Shown: positions 9,165 to 17,630 of the stretch, in pieces
Layout of the letters: every line of letters begins with the position of its first letter
Position numbering within the stretch: the stretch's first letter is position 1
Assembly (NCBI RefSeq): GCF_002019605.1
Contig: NZ_KV917368.1
Location: forward strand, 2,095,843 to 2,159,842
Source of the DNA: Alkalihalobacterium alkalinitrilicum
GTDB lineage: Bacteria; Bacillota; Bacilli; Bacillales; Bacillaceae_F
DNA length: 64,000 nucleotides
Direction: 5' to 3'
Position numbers and translations under genes: made by a program
Notes under the pieces: model-generated
Databases searched by the model: none
What the model saw: the letters and a program-made list of their open reading frames with translations, nothing else
What the model was told of the DNA's origin: nothing

Positions 9165-9208
9165 ACTTCTGAAAATCCCTTCTGTTGAAAATAGTTCATT
9201 GTAAAATT

Positions 9209-10096
9209 TTATCTATTCGATACTGCGATATGAAAATCCTGCCCACTTGCCTGAACTGTCCAGATTTCATAATTTTCTGGTGTACATTTAATAGAAACTG
9301 TTCCTATTTTATTCGTTTGATAAACATCAATCCACGTCTCTTGGAGTCGTTCTAGCACATATTCACTCGGACGTTTCCCTTCAAGTGAAAAGAGAATGGC
9401 AACTTGCGGGTCCACTTTTTCAAGAAACTGTTGTGACGTTCCATATGCGCTTCCAAAATCACCGACTTTTAATATCGTTGATTTCAACTCATACTTTGAC
9501 ATAAGAAGTTCTTCAACTTCAGAGTTGGCTATTCCCATATACAATGTACGGTGGTCTCCATATGAAAACAAAAGAACTAAACCTTCATCTATTTCTTCGC
9601 TCCCACCCGCAAATAAAACTTCTGCCTCTAGATTAGAGAGGATTTCATGTTTTTCTCCTTCGCCCCACCCTTTTAATTTTTCTGTACCACGAACCAAACT
9701 TTCTTTAATGTTTTCCTTAACATTGGCTGGAACAATGATGGTTGAAATTTGATAATGGTCGGCAAGCCACTCGATATTGCCGCTATACTCTTCCTTATAA
9801 TTAGTAACGATCAAAGAATCGATTTCTTCCACGTGGTACATATGTAACTTTCTCGCTAATTCAATTTGGGAAGAGGGGGCACCTGTATTAATTAGTACCG
9901 TTCCACCTTGTCCAGATTGAATGAGTGTAGCTTCACCACTAGGAAGATTAAAATATGTAAAAGCAATCTCATCTTTGTCTAGTGAAAATTCCACCTCCAA
10001 TTGTTCTGTCATATTCACTACTGAAACCGTTGTGCAACCTCCTAACAAAAACATGCAAAAAAAGAAGCATGCCAGCCTTCCCACAAGAATCTGCAT
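9209..10096 (-). CDS. Lipoprotein with degenerate ComEC-type metallo-beta-lactamase fold
   Basis: The start is the ATG at 10096, eight nt after GGAGGG. The N-terminus is a lipoprotein signal (hydrophobic MQILVGRLACFFFCMFL, lipobox LGGC), so the protein should be tethered to the outer membrane face. The following part aligns in pattern with the C-terminal hydrolase domain of ComEC: TLIQSGQGGTVLINTG, then IDSLIVTNYKEEYSGNIEWL where the active family has LxHxHxDHxGG. All metal-binding His/Asp of that loop are replaced, LIDxG has become LINTG, and the later TGD motif reads YMGIA. I conclude that the fold is kept but metal chemistry is lost. Function is unknown; a binding role is possible. Confidence 0.75.
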   Translation of the reverse strand: MQILVGRLACFFFCMFLLGGCTTVSVVNMTEQLEVEFSLDKDEIAFTYFNLPSGEATLIQSGQGGTVLINTGAPSSQIELARKLHMYHVEEIDSLIVTNYKEEYSGNIEWLADHYQISTIIVPANVKENIKESLVRGTEKLKGWGEGEKHEILSNLEAEVLFAGGSEEIDEGLVLLFSYGDHRTLYMGIANSEVEELLMSKYELKSTILKVGDFGSAYGTSQQFLEKVDPQVAILFSLEGKRPSEYVLERLQETWIDVYQTNKIGTVSIKCTPENYEIWTVQASGQDFHIAVSNR

Positions 10097-10210
10097 ACGC
10101 CAAACCCTCCGTATATAATCCAATCAACTCTTTTAGTTTGTAACAATCAGTATAAACTTATGTTACTAAAACTAATTGTATGCTTGGCGTACGCGTAAAA
10201 TGAATTTTGC

Positions 10211-13036
10211 TTATTGGTCATACCATTCTTTTAGTTCTAACAATAATTCTTCTGTATTTGCTTTTATTACTGGGATATCAGGTATAGAATGAATGAACAT
10301 TTTTCCATATCGAGCTGAATATATTCTTTGATCCATAACAACAACCACGCCACGGTCTTTTTCCGAGCGAATTAGTCTACCTACCCCTTGCTTAAACCTT
10401 AATATCGCTTGCGGTAATGCTAAACTCATAAAAGGATTTTTTCCTTCTTCTTTCATTTGTTCAGACCGAGCTTGTAAAACGGGATCATCAGGTGGTGAAA
10501 AAGGCAGACGAACGATCACCAAACAACTTAAATCTTCACCAGGAATATCAATCCCCTCCCAAAAACTGCTCGTTCCAAACAAAATTGCTTGTTCGCTTTG
10601 TTTGAATGTTTTAATTAATTTAGTTCTACTCCCACTATTTATCCCTTGTCCAATTAAATAAAATTCTTCTTCATCCATTTTTTCTTTTATTATTTGATAC
10701 GTTTGTTTTAGCATAACAAATGACGTAAACAATATAAGCATACGACCATTTGTAACATGCGCCAACTGGATTACTTTGTCAGCTATATCCTGTACAAATT
10801 GTTCTGGTTGTTCGCTAATACTAAATGTATCTGTTGGGATAAATAATCTGGACTGGTTAGTATAGTCAAAAGGTGATGGAATAATATGTGTTTCTGGACC
10901 AAAATCAGCTAAACCTAACCGTTCGATAAAGTAAGCAAAAGACCCTTTTACCGATAAAGTCGCTGAAGTTAAAACCACTGAATCTTTTTTTGCAAAAAAT
11001 TCATCAGCTAAAGTTTCACTTAATTGAACTTGTTTTTTGAATAAGTAAGTTGCATTCTTAGCTCCCTTCTCTTCAATTTCAATCCAATAAACTGCATATG
11101 GATCATATTCTAGAAGAAGTTGTTCTAGGTAATGCCTTACTTCGTGAAACTGGTTAATCAATCGTTGAAAATCAGTTACCGTCCCTTTGTCATCGAAAGA
11201 AAGGTCATTATTAACTTCATTAAGTGGTTGAACAAAAACTTCTAATTGTTCCGTTAGCTCTTTAAAAAATGTATAAACACGCAGTGAGCATTCTAATATA
11301 CTTTGCCAAAAGGATCCTTGTTCATTGGGAGCACGATACCGATATGATAAACGGCCGATTTCATTAGATGAAGCCTGTTTCTTTTTCAAAACGTAACTAT
11401 GTAACATCCTTAATAATTCATCAATTTCCACTTTACTCGAATCAATTTTTCCTTCAAGTGATTTTTTATCAACTATTGGTTTTTGTCCATATTTTTCAAG
11501 TAATTTAAAAATTTGCTGAAGAAAACCTCTATTATTAGCATTTCCTAGACGACTAAATAAAAATGCCAGTTTGTGAAAATCAATAGAAACACCTAAATGG
11601 TTAGTGGCAACTTCTTCAAAATGATGAGCTTCGTCAACCACAACATGAGAAAAACTAGGAATAATGGAATGTTCCTGAACAATATCTGTAAAAAGAAGTG
11701 CATGATTCGTAATAACGATATCAGCTTTTTGTGCTGATCTTTTCGCATGTTGGTAAAAGCATCTAGAAAACCAGGGACATAAAGGTCCTGTACTTGAATT
11801 CGAGTCACTTTGAACCTCAAACCAGAAGGCGCGACCACCTGAAGGCAAGTTTAATTCTTCCAAATCACCTGTTCGTGTTTCTGTTAACCAAATTAGTATT
11901 TGCCCTTTAGATAATAAAGTATCATAATTATCATCGTCATGATGTTGAAGACGTTGTTCAAACTTCCTTAAACATAAATAATGATTTCTCCCTTTCAAAA
12001 TGGATGCTTTAAAAGTAAATGGTAATAGTTTTTTTAATGTTGGGATATCACGATCTAACAATTGCTGTTGTAAAGGTATTGTATGGGTACTAACGACAAT
12101 TCTTTTTTTATGTAACTTAGCAAAGTATAACGATGGAATTAAATAACCTAATGATTTTCCTGTACCTGTTCCCGCCTCTATAAGTAAATGGCTTCTACTC
12201 TCATAGGCTTTAGTTACGGTGTCAATCATCTTTAATTGACCTTCCCGAACAGAATAATTCGGAAAGATTTTTTGCATTTCAAGCGAGTTTGTATATATAT
12301 GATTTATAAATTCTGAAAGTGGTTGAATTGTTAAGGACTGCTCATCTTCGGTTTCAACTGCTTTTTTTCGTAGTGCAAGTTGCCGATAAATATCAAACTG
12401 AAGCTCTTCTTCTAGTTGATAACTCATTTGCTTTTTTTGAATAATCGGCTCTAATAAAACGTGAAAATCACTTTTCAAACGGTTCATAATTTCTTTGAGT
12501 TTTTGTAAAGTAATAATGGGTAAGTTCTCAAGTTTTTCGAGCATTTTTAATAATAATAAAGCTGTAACCTCAGCATCACTGTCCGCTTGGTGAGGACGCT
12601 CATGATCAAAATTAAAACTTTCAGCAAGCTGTTGCAATTTATAACTTTCTTCATTTGGCAAAAGAAGTCTGGACAATTCAACAGTATCAATTGAAGGGCC
12701 ACGAAACGGGTGGTAACCCACCTCATCGAGCTGGGCTTGCAAAAAAGATAAATCAAATTGAACATTGTGAGCAACGAAAAAGGACCCTTCTAACATTTGC
12801 AATAGTTCAGGGATTACCTGTTCAAAAGTAGGTGCAAGTGCGACCATTTCGTCCGTTATTCCTGTCAATGATTCAATAAAAGCAGGTATTTTCATTTGCG
12901 GATTAACAAACGATGTAAAACGCTCGATAATTTCCCCATCTTGCACTAACACTGCACCTATTTGGATTATTTTATCTTGCTCAGCGGAATGACCCGTTGT
13001 TTCTATATCTACAACGACGAAGCGTGTTTCTTTCAC
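10211..13036 (-). CDS. dinG: DinG-type 3'-5' exonuclease fused to XPD-like helicase domain
   Basis: The start is taken at the GTG at 13036, preceded by AGAGG; the upstream in-frame GTG lies inside that site. Residues 1-170 form a DnaQ-like exonuclease with Exo I (VVVDIETTGHS), Exo II (VAHNVQFDLSFL) and Exo III (HQADSDAEVT). The rest is an SF2 helicase related to XPD: Walker A EAGTGTGKS, DEAH box VVVDEAHHFEE, and later motifs GSRTKLIKTF, QAILRFKQGVGRLIRS. Firmicute DinG proteins have this fusion; the S. aureus protein acts mainly as a nuclease. Only three cysteines (YLC, PLC, SRC) are visible in the region that holds the four-cysteine iron-sulfur cluster in XPD. Confidence 0.92.
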   Translation of the reverse strand: MKETRFVVVDIETTGHSAEQDKIIQIGAVLVQDGEIIERFTSFVNPQMKIPAFIESLTGITDEMVALAPTFEQVIPELLQMLEGSFFVAHNVQFDLSFLQAQLDEVGYHPFRGPSIDTVELSRLLLPNEESYKLQQLAESFNFDHERPHQADSDAEVTALLLLKMLEKLENLPIITLQKLKEIMNRLKSDFHVLLEPIIQKKQMSYQLEEELQFDIYRQLALRKKAVETEDEQSLTIQPLSEFINHIYTNSLEMQKIFPNYSVREGQLKMIDTVTKAYESRSHLLIEAGTGTGKSLGYLIPSLYFAKLHKKRIVVSTHTIPLQQQLLDRDIPTLKKLLPFTFKASILKGRNHYLCLRKFEQRLQHHDDDNYDTLLSKGQILIWLTETRTGDLEELNLPSGGRAFWFEVQSDSNSSTGPLCPWFSRCFYQHAKRSAQKADIVITNHALLFTDIVQEHSIIPSFSHVVVDEAHHFEEVATNHLGVSIDFHKLAFLFSRLGNANNRGFLQQIFKLLEKYGQKPIVDKKSLEGKIDSSKVEIDELLRMLHSYVLKKKQASSNEIGRLSYRYRAPNEQGSFWQSILECSLRVYTFFKELTEQLEVFVQPLNEVNNDLSFDDKGTVTDFQRLINQFHEVRHYLEQLLLEYDPYAVYWIEIEEKGAKNATYLFKKQVQLSETLADEFFAKKDSVVLTSATLSVKGSFAYFIERLGLADFGPETHIIPSPFDYTNQSRLFIPTDTFSISEQPEQFVQDIADKVIQLAHVTNGRMLILFTSFVMLKQTYQIIKEKMDEEEFYLIGQGINSGSRTKLIKTFKQSEQAILFGTSSFWEGIDIPGEDLSCLVIVRLPFSPPDDPVLQARSEQMKEEGKNPFMSLALPQAILRFKQGVGRLIRSEKDRGVVVVMDQRIYSARYGKMFIHSIPDIPVIKANTEELLLELKEWYDQ

Positions 13037-13117
13037 GAGTTTCACCTCTCGACTATTCTATTTGGAAGTGAAGAAAAAGTCCTTAAATTGTTGACTTTCC
13101 TCCTCTTTAACTTAAAA

Positions 13118-14155
13118 TTATAACATTTGTTCTAATAAAGGATGGCAAATATTTAATTGGTTACAATAGCTTCTTACTTTATTGAATTTCGTATGCTCCC
13201 CCCACGTCTGCAATAACCATAAGTAGGAGATCCAACAATTGGGGTCGTATGGATTCTCTCGGATAAGATGCATAAAAAGTTTATCTGCACTTTGACGCAT
13301 ATCAAGTAATCCATAATTCCAAGCTAAACCATGATATATTTCAACATCATCAAACCCCAGCATTAATAACCTTTTATAGCAATGAATGGCTCCAGCATAA
13401 TATCCCATCCATTCCATTTCGTAAGCCAGCGTTTGTAACATACTTTTCGTTTCAACAAGTTGCAAACCAGAAATCCATGTTTGACATGCTTGATCATAAC
13501 ATTCGAGTTCTAAATAACATCGGCCTAAAAAGTAATAGGCTTCTCCATCTTCAGGAACTAACTCGATTGCTTCTTTAAAATAAGAGTATGCCAATTTCGG
13601 TTGTTGTTGTAAAAAGTGACACATTCCTAGATTATACACTACATCTGAATTGTTGGTAAGAGTTAACGATTTCTCGAAATAAGGAATTGCATCATCATAC
13701 TTGCCTTGTTGAGCCATAAGGCAACCTAGACCAACATAAGCAAAGTGTTGAGCTAAAATTGTTTCTTTACTATGAATTAAAAAAAGAAACCACTCTTTTG
13801 CTTTATCGTAATTTTGAATATATAAGTAGGAATAAGCGAGGTACAACTTTACAATCGGTTGGCGGTTTGTTTGTATTTCAACAAGAAATTCCTTAATTGC
13901 TTGATCGAATAAGTTCAATTCAAAATACGATGTTCCTTTTGATGCATACTTTGTAAACTCATCTTTAAAATTTTTAATTTCATTTTTCAAACTATATAAT
14001 TCCTCATCCATTTGAACCCACTTATCTAAAACAGCTTCATTTAACTTTCCTAATTCATTAATATATTCATTACGTTCATTTTCCCCGATTTTCTGCCAAT
14101 TATTTTTTAATTGTTTCATCATCAGTTCCCACTGTTTGATTTCTATTTTTTGCAT
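13118..14155 (-). CDS. TPR-repeat protein of unknown function
   Basis: A 345-residue cytoplasmic protein. Residues 1-75 are a charged, probably coiled-coil region (ELYSLKNEIKNFKDEF); from about residue 80 onward come at least six tetratricopeptide-type helix pairs, for example YVGLGCLMAQQGKYDDAIPY, VYNLGMCHFLQQQPKLAYSY and AYYFLGRCYLELECYDQA. TPR arrays bind other proteins; nothing indicates a partner. It is not part of the B. subtilis panD-dinG order. Its Shine-Dalgarno (AGAGGGGGG) lies in the 3' arm of the hairpin that follows panD, so translation may depend on read-through and on opening of that stem. The downstream gene is dinG, 82 nt away without a visible terminator. Confidence 0.8.
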   Translation of the reverse strand: MQKIEIKQWELMMKQLKNNWQKIGENERNEYINELGKLNEAVLDKWVQMDEELYSLKNEIKNFKDEFTKYASKGTSYFELNLFDQAIKEFLVEIQTNRQPIVKLYLAYSYLYIQNYDKAKEWFLFLIHSKETILAQHFAYVGLGCLMAQQGKYDDAIPYFEKSLTLTNNSDVVYNLGMCHFLQQQPKLAYSYFKEAIELVPEDGEAYYFLGRCYLELECYDQACQTWISGLQLVETKSMLQTLAYEMEWMGYYAGAIHCYKRLLMLGFDDVEIYHGLAWNYGLLDMRQSADKLFMHLIRENPYDPNCWISYLWLLQTWGEHTKFNKVRSYCNQLNICHPLLEQML

Positions 14156-14160
14156 GAAAA

Positions 14161-14215
14161 AATCCCCCCTCTAAGATGCTGTTATCCATCAGTTTTCATC
14201 TAAAGAGAAGGGATT
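14161..14215 (-). terminator. panD terminator that also contains the ribosome site of the TPR gene
   Basis: On the minus strand AATCCCTTCTCT (14215-14204) pairs, with two mismatches, with AGAGGGGGGATT (14172-14161), followed by TTTTTT and then the ATG of the TPR gene at 14155. The G-rich 3' arm is the only Shine-Dalgarno of that gene. Confidence 0.7.
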
Positions 14216-14233
14216 ATGTTAGTAATAGTTGCC

Positions 14234-14617
14234 TTACAATACAGTAGCCGCAGGCTCGGTACCAATCATTTCAACAATTTCATTTTTTTCATTCATAATT
14301 GCAACTTTCGGATCATGAGTTGCCACTTTCTCTTCAGCAACGAGTGCATATGCAATGACGATGATAACATCATCTTCTTGAACAAGACGAGCTGCTGCAC
14401 CATTTAAACAAAAAACTCGACTTCCTCTAGGTCCAGCAATAACGTATGTTTCAAATCGCTCACCATTATTGTTATTCACAATTTGTACTTTTTCATTTTC
14501 AACAATATTGACTTGGTCTAAAATATCTTCATCAATTGTAATGCTTCCAACATAATTTAAATTGGCCTCAGTCACTCGGGCGCGGTGGATTTTTGATTTC
14601 ATCATTGTACGAAACAT
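14234..14617 (-). CDS. panD: Aspartate 1-decarboxylase (beta-alanine synthesis)
   Basis: PanD decarboxylates aspartate to beta-alanine for pantothenate. The 127-residue proenzyme is of normal length and shows the self-cleavage site Gly-Ser in [11 protein letters not shown], which makes the pyruvoyl group on the new Ser, plus the conserved [10 protein letters not shown] start and [22 protein letters not shown] precedes the ATG. It is the last gene of panB-panC-panD, 42 nt after panC. Confidence 0.97.
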   Translation of the reverse strand: MFRTMMKSKIHRARVTEANLNYVGSITIDEDILDQVNIVENEKVQIVNNNNGERFETYVIAGPRGSRVFCLNGAAARLVQEDDVIIVIAYALVAEEKVATHDPKVAIMNEKNEIVEMIGTEPAATVL

Positions 14618-14659
14618 TCGTTTTCCTCCTTATTCTCCCCACTCGGTAAGAAATCTTTT

Positions 14660-15508
14660 TTATTTTATATCTATTACGATATTATCAATTAACCTGGCTT
14701 TTGAATATTGTTGAGCAATGGCAATTATCACTTTTCCTTCCAATTGCTTTTGGTGTTTAAGTTCAGGATAGCTCAACAACTCAATATAATCGATGTTTCC
14801 TGATCTATTTTGCTCCAAGTACTTTATTAATTTATCCTTAATGATTTCAGCTTGTCGTTCTCCATTTATAATAAGTTCTTCAGCTAATTGTAAACTTTTG
14901 TATATGGATGGTGCGACTTGTCTTTCATTTTCTGTTAAATTTACATTTCTTGAACTTTTCGCAAGTCCATCTTCTTCACGAAGTGTTGGACATCCGACAA
15001 GTGTCATTTGTAAATTAAAATCACGAATTAATTTTTCAATTACCGCCACTTGTTGAGCGTCTTTCATTCCAAAGTAAGCTCGATCAGGTGTCACCATATT
15101 AAATAATTTCAAAACCACGGTCGCTACGCCATCAAAATGACCTGGACGACTTTTGCCACAAAGAACATCAACGCCTTCATGGACGATAACTTTCATTGCT
15201 GGCTCCTTCGGGTACATTTCCGTTACGTTTGGATAAAACAAAAGGTCTACACCAGCATTTTTAGCTAGTTGACTGTCTCTTTCGAAATTTCTAGGATATC
15301 TGTCGAAATCTTCATTAGGTCCAAATTGAAGTGGGTTAACAAAAATGCTCATTACAACAAAATCACATTCTTTTTGCGCTTGCTCTACAAGACTTAAATG
15401 ACCTTCATGTAAAAAACCCATCGTTGGGACAAACCCGACAGCGCTTTCATTCTTTTTAACTTCTTTTATAATGGTTTGTAATTCTTGGATTGTCTCAATA
15501 ATTTTCAT
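14660..15508 (-). CDS. panC: Pantothenate synthetase
   Basis: PanC joins pantoate and beta-alanine using ATP. The 282-residue sequence has the nucleotidyltransferase signature VPTMGFLHEGHLSL (HIGH-like), FVNPLQFGPNEDFDRYPR, CGKSRPGHFDGVATVVLKLFN and the second ATP motif KSSRNVNLT. Its ATG follows the panB stop by 4 nt, with a GGAGGCG site inside the end of panB, so the two are translationally linked. Confidence 0.97.
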   Translation of the reverse strand: MKIIETIQELQTIIKEVKKNESAVGFVPTMGFLHEGHLSLVEQAQKECDFVVMSIFVNPLQFGPNEDFDRYPRNFERDSQLAKNAGVDLLFYPNVTEMYPKEPAMKVIVHEGVDVLCGKSRPGHFDGVATVVLKLFNMVTPDRAYFGMKDAQQVAVIEKLIRDFNLQMTLVGCPTLREEDGLAKSSRNVNLTENERQVAPSIYKSLQLAEELIINGERQAEIIKDKLIKYLEQNRSGNIDYIELLSYPELKHQKQLEGKVIIAIAQQYSKARLIDNIVIDIK

Positions 15509-15512
15509 TATA

Positions 15513-16352
15513 TTATTTCACGCCTCCATAAAGATGCGATAAATGTTCTTCATTCATTGTGAACGTATGTTTCTCTTCTGGAAATTGTTTATTTTTCACG
15601 TCAGTAACATAGTTTCCAACAGCTTGCTGAATGACTGGTGAAATTTCAGCATATTTTTTCACAAACTTAGGAACAAATTCACCACCATAGCCAATTACAT
15701 CATGATAAACTAGCACCTGACCATCTGTATTTGCACCTGCACCAATACCAATCACAGGGATGGAAAGGATTTTACTAATGTATTCCCCTAATTGTTTTGG
15801 CACACATTCAAGTACGAGAACGATCGCTCCTGCTTCTTCTATTTTTTTTGCGTCTTCAATTAGTTCATTTGCACTTTCCTTATCTTTTGCTTGAACTTTA
15901 TATCCGCCAAGTACTCCTACTGACTGTGGAGTTAGCCCTAAGTGAGCAACGACAGGGACACCTGCTTTTGTTAATTGTCCAACCGTTGTAATCACTTCAC
16001 CGTTACCTTCAACTTTGACTGCGTTTGCTCCACCTTCTTGTAAGAGTCGCTTCGCATTATGCATCGTTTCACTTAATGAACTATGGTACGTAAGAAACGG
16101 CATATCAGCGACAACAAAGGTTTGCCTCGCTCCACGCTTCACGGCTTTTGTGTGCAAAATGATGTCCTCTAGTGTAACAGGCACTGTTGAGTCATAACCT
16201 AGTACGACCATGCCTAGTGAGTCACCAACTAAAATCATATCGACTCCAGCTTGCTCGACTAACTTTGCAGATGGCGCGTCGTAAGCAGTAATCATTGCAA
16301 TTTTCTCACTTACCTGTTTCATCTTCTTAAAATCTGTTACTGTTTTCATCAT
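15513..16352 (-). CDS. panB: 3-methyl-2-oxobutanoate hydroxymethyltransferase
   Basis: First committed enzyme of pantothenate synthesis: it transfers a hydroxymethyl group from methylene-tetrahydrofolate to 2-oxoisovalerate. The 279-residue TIM-barrel protein shows [35 protein letters not shown] (metal and substrate loop) and [26 protein letters not shown] precedes the ATG at 16352. It heads the panBCD operon. A complete intrinsic terminator lies 50 nt upstream of its start inside the likely 5' leader, pointing to attenuation control. Confidence 0.97.
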   Translation of the reverse strand: MMKTVTDFKKMKQVSEKIAMITAYDAPSAKLVEQAGVDMILVGDSLGMVVLGYDSTVPVTLEDIILHTKAVKRGARQTFVVADMPFLTYHSSLSETMHNAKRLLQEGGANAVKVEGNGEVITTVGQLTKAGVPVVAHLGLTPQSVGVLGGYKVQAKDKESANELIEDAKKIEEAGAIVLVLECVPKQLGEYISKILSIPVIGIGAGANTDGQVLVYHDVIGYGGEFVPKFVKKYAEISPVIQQAVGNYVTDVKNKQFPEEKHTFTMNEEHLSHLYGGVK

Positions 16353-16402
16353 TTCTCCTCCTTTTTTTAGAGGAAAGTGAATAAACCGAAAATCTAAGAA
16401 GC

Positions 16403-16439
16403 AAAAAATCCTTCTTTCCTATACTTGGAAAGAAGGATT
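16403..16439 (-). terminator. Intrinsic terminator in the panB leader (attenuator candidate)
   Basis: Perfect 13-bp stem AATCCTTCTTTCC / GGAAAGAAGGATT with a 7-nt loop followed by TTTTTT on the minus strand, located 50 nt before the panB ATG and about 180 nt after a promoter-like sequence. Confidence 0.8.
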
Positions 16440-16620
16440 CATAAGTAATATGAATTCAAACTGTATTTTCACAGTTGATCGGTTTAATTCATCCCTCTGT
16501 CCCAGTCCTATGGATCAAGGCAGACTACATTAGATTGTCATAAGTGTTTGTTATAAAAACTTACACTCAAAAGTAGTGATATCCATTAGGTGCAGTTCAA
16601 ATGGATACTGCCCATATGAA
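16440..16620 (-). ncRNA. Structured panB leader, candidate pan RNA motif
   Basis: The 5' leader between the promoter-like sequence and the terminator holds several stems: TATCCAT/ATGGATA (16580-16607) closing a 14-nt loop and AACTGT/ACAGTT (16459-16476). A conserved RNA called the pan motif is known upstream of panB in Firmicutes, including B. subtilis. I cannot confirm its consensus here by eye, so identification rests on position plus the downstream terminator. Confidence 0.45.
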
Positions 16621-16622
16621 GA

Positions 16623-16652
16623 GTATAACAAATTGTAACAGTTTTGTGACAA
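16623..16652 (-). promoter_or_regulatory. Sigma-A type promoter of panBCD
   Basis: TTGTCA (16647-16652) and TTATAC (16623-16628) on the minus strand, 18 nt apart, immediately after the birA stop codon. Confidence 0.5.
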
Positions 16653-16658
16653 CTTTTT

Positions 16659-17630
16659 TTATTTTATTTCAATATCAGCTGAATAAATTTGATGAATGAC
16701 TTTATCATCGTCTTCTAATAATAAGACACCGTCATTGGTTATGCCTTTAGCTACTCCCTCAATTACTCCTTGAACCGTTCTAGCAATAATTCGTTTTCCG
16801 AGATTAATCGCATGACTTTCCCATAATGGTTTAATCACATCAAAACCTTCTTGAAGATATTGATCATATAACACTTCTAGTTCATAGAAAACATTACTCA
16901 TTAGCTTTGCTCGACTAATCTCTTCCCCTTTAGCAATCGCGAGAGACGTTGCTATTTCACGTAGTTCAGATGAAAATTGTTCCTGCTTATGATTAACATT
17001 TATTCCGATACCAATAATGACAGAATGAACATAATCTGGTTCTGATTGCATTTCAGTTAGTATTCCTACAATCTTTTTTCCATTAAGTAAAATATCATTT
17101 GGCCACTTTATACTACATTGTAACCCTGTCGTCTTTTCAATACCTTTTACTACTGCAACCGCAGCTAATAATGTTAATTGTGGTGCTTTTTGCGGAGAAA
17201 CCTTTGGGCGTAAAATTATACTCATAGAAATACTTGTCCCAATCGGTGAATGCCAAACTCGTCCTAATCTCCCTTTTCCCGAAGTCTGTTCATCCGCGAT
17301 CACGACATGTCCTTCCAGTGCTCCTTCTTGTGCGAGACGATGGGCAACTTCTTGAGTCGATGGAAGTGATTCAAAATGAGTAAGCTCTTGTCCAATTTTC
17401 CCCGTCTTTAGATGGACTTTAATCTCATGTGGGGAAATAGTATTAGGCCTTGTTTTAATACGATAACCTTTTCTCGGGACTGCTTCTACTTCATAACCAC
17501 TTTTCCTAAGTTCCTCAATATGTTTCCAAATGGCAGTTCTAGAGCACCCTAAATGGTTACTAATTTTTTCCCCAGAGACAAAGCCAGTTTCATTTTCTGA
17601 CAGCATCTCCAACAGCTTCTCCTTCATCAT
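16659..17630 (-). CDS. birA: Biotin-protein ligase / biotin operon repressor
   Basis: BirA makes biotinyl-AMP, biotinylates carboxylases and represses biotin genes. At 323 residues it is the long, bifunctional form: an N-terminal winged-helix DNA-binding domain (residues 1-62, CSRTAIWKHIEELRKSGYEVE) and the ligase core with the biotinyl-AMP loop SGKGRLGRVWHSP, KWPNDILLNGKKIVGIL and the C-terminal SH3-like part. The ATG follows GAGGGGG and lies inside the end of cca (41-nt overlap), so expression is coupled to cca. Confidence 0.96.
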   Translation of the reverse strand: MMKEKLLEMLSENETGFVSGEKISNHLGCSRTAIWKHIEELRKSGYEVEAVPRKGYRIKTRPNTISPHEIKVHLKTGKIGQELTHFESLPSTQEVAHRLAQEGALEGHVVIADEQTSGKGRLGRVWHSPIGTSISMSIILRPKVSPQKAPQLTLLAAVAVVKGIEKTTGLQCSIKWPNDILLNGKKIVGILTEMQSEPDYVHSVIIGIGINVNHKQEQFSSELREIATSLAIAKGEEISRAKLMSNVFYELEVLYDQYLQEGFDVIKPLWESHAINLGKRIIARTVQGVIEGVAKGITNDGVLLLEDDDKVIHQIYSADIEIK

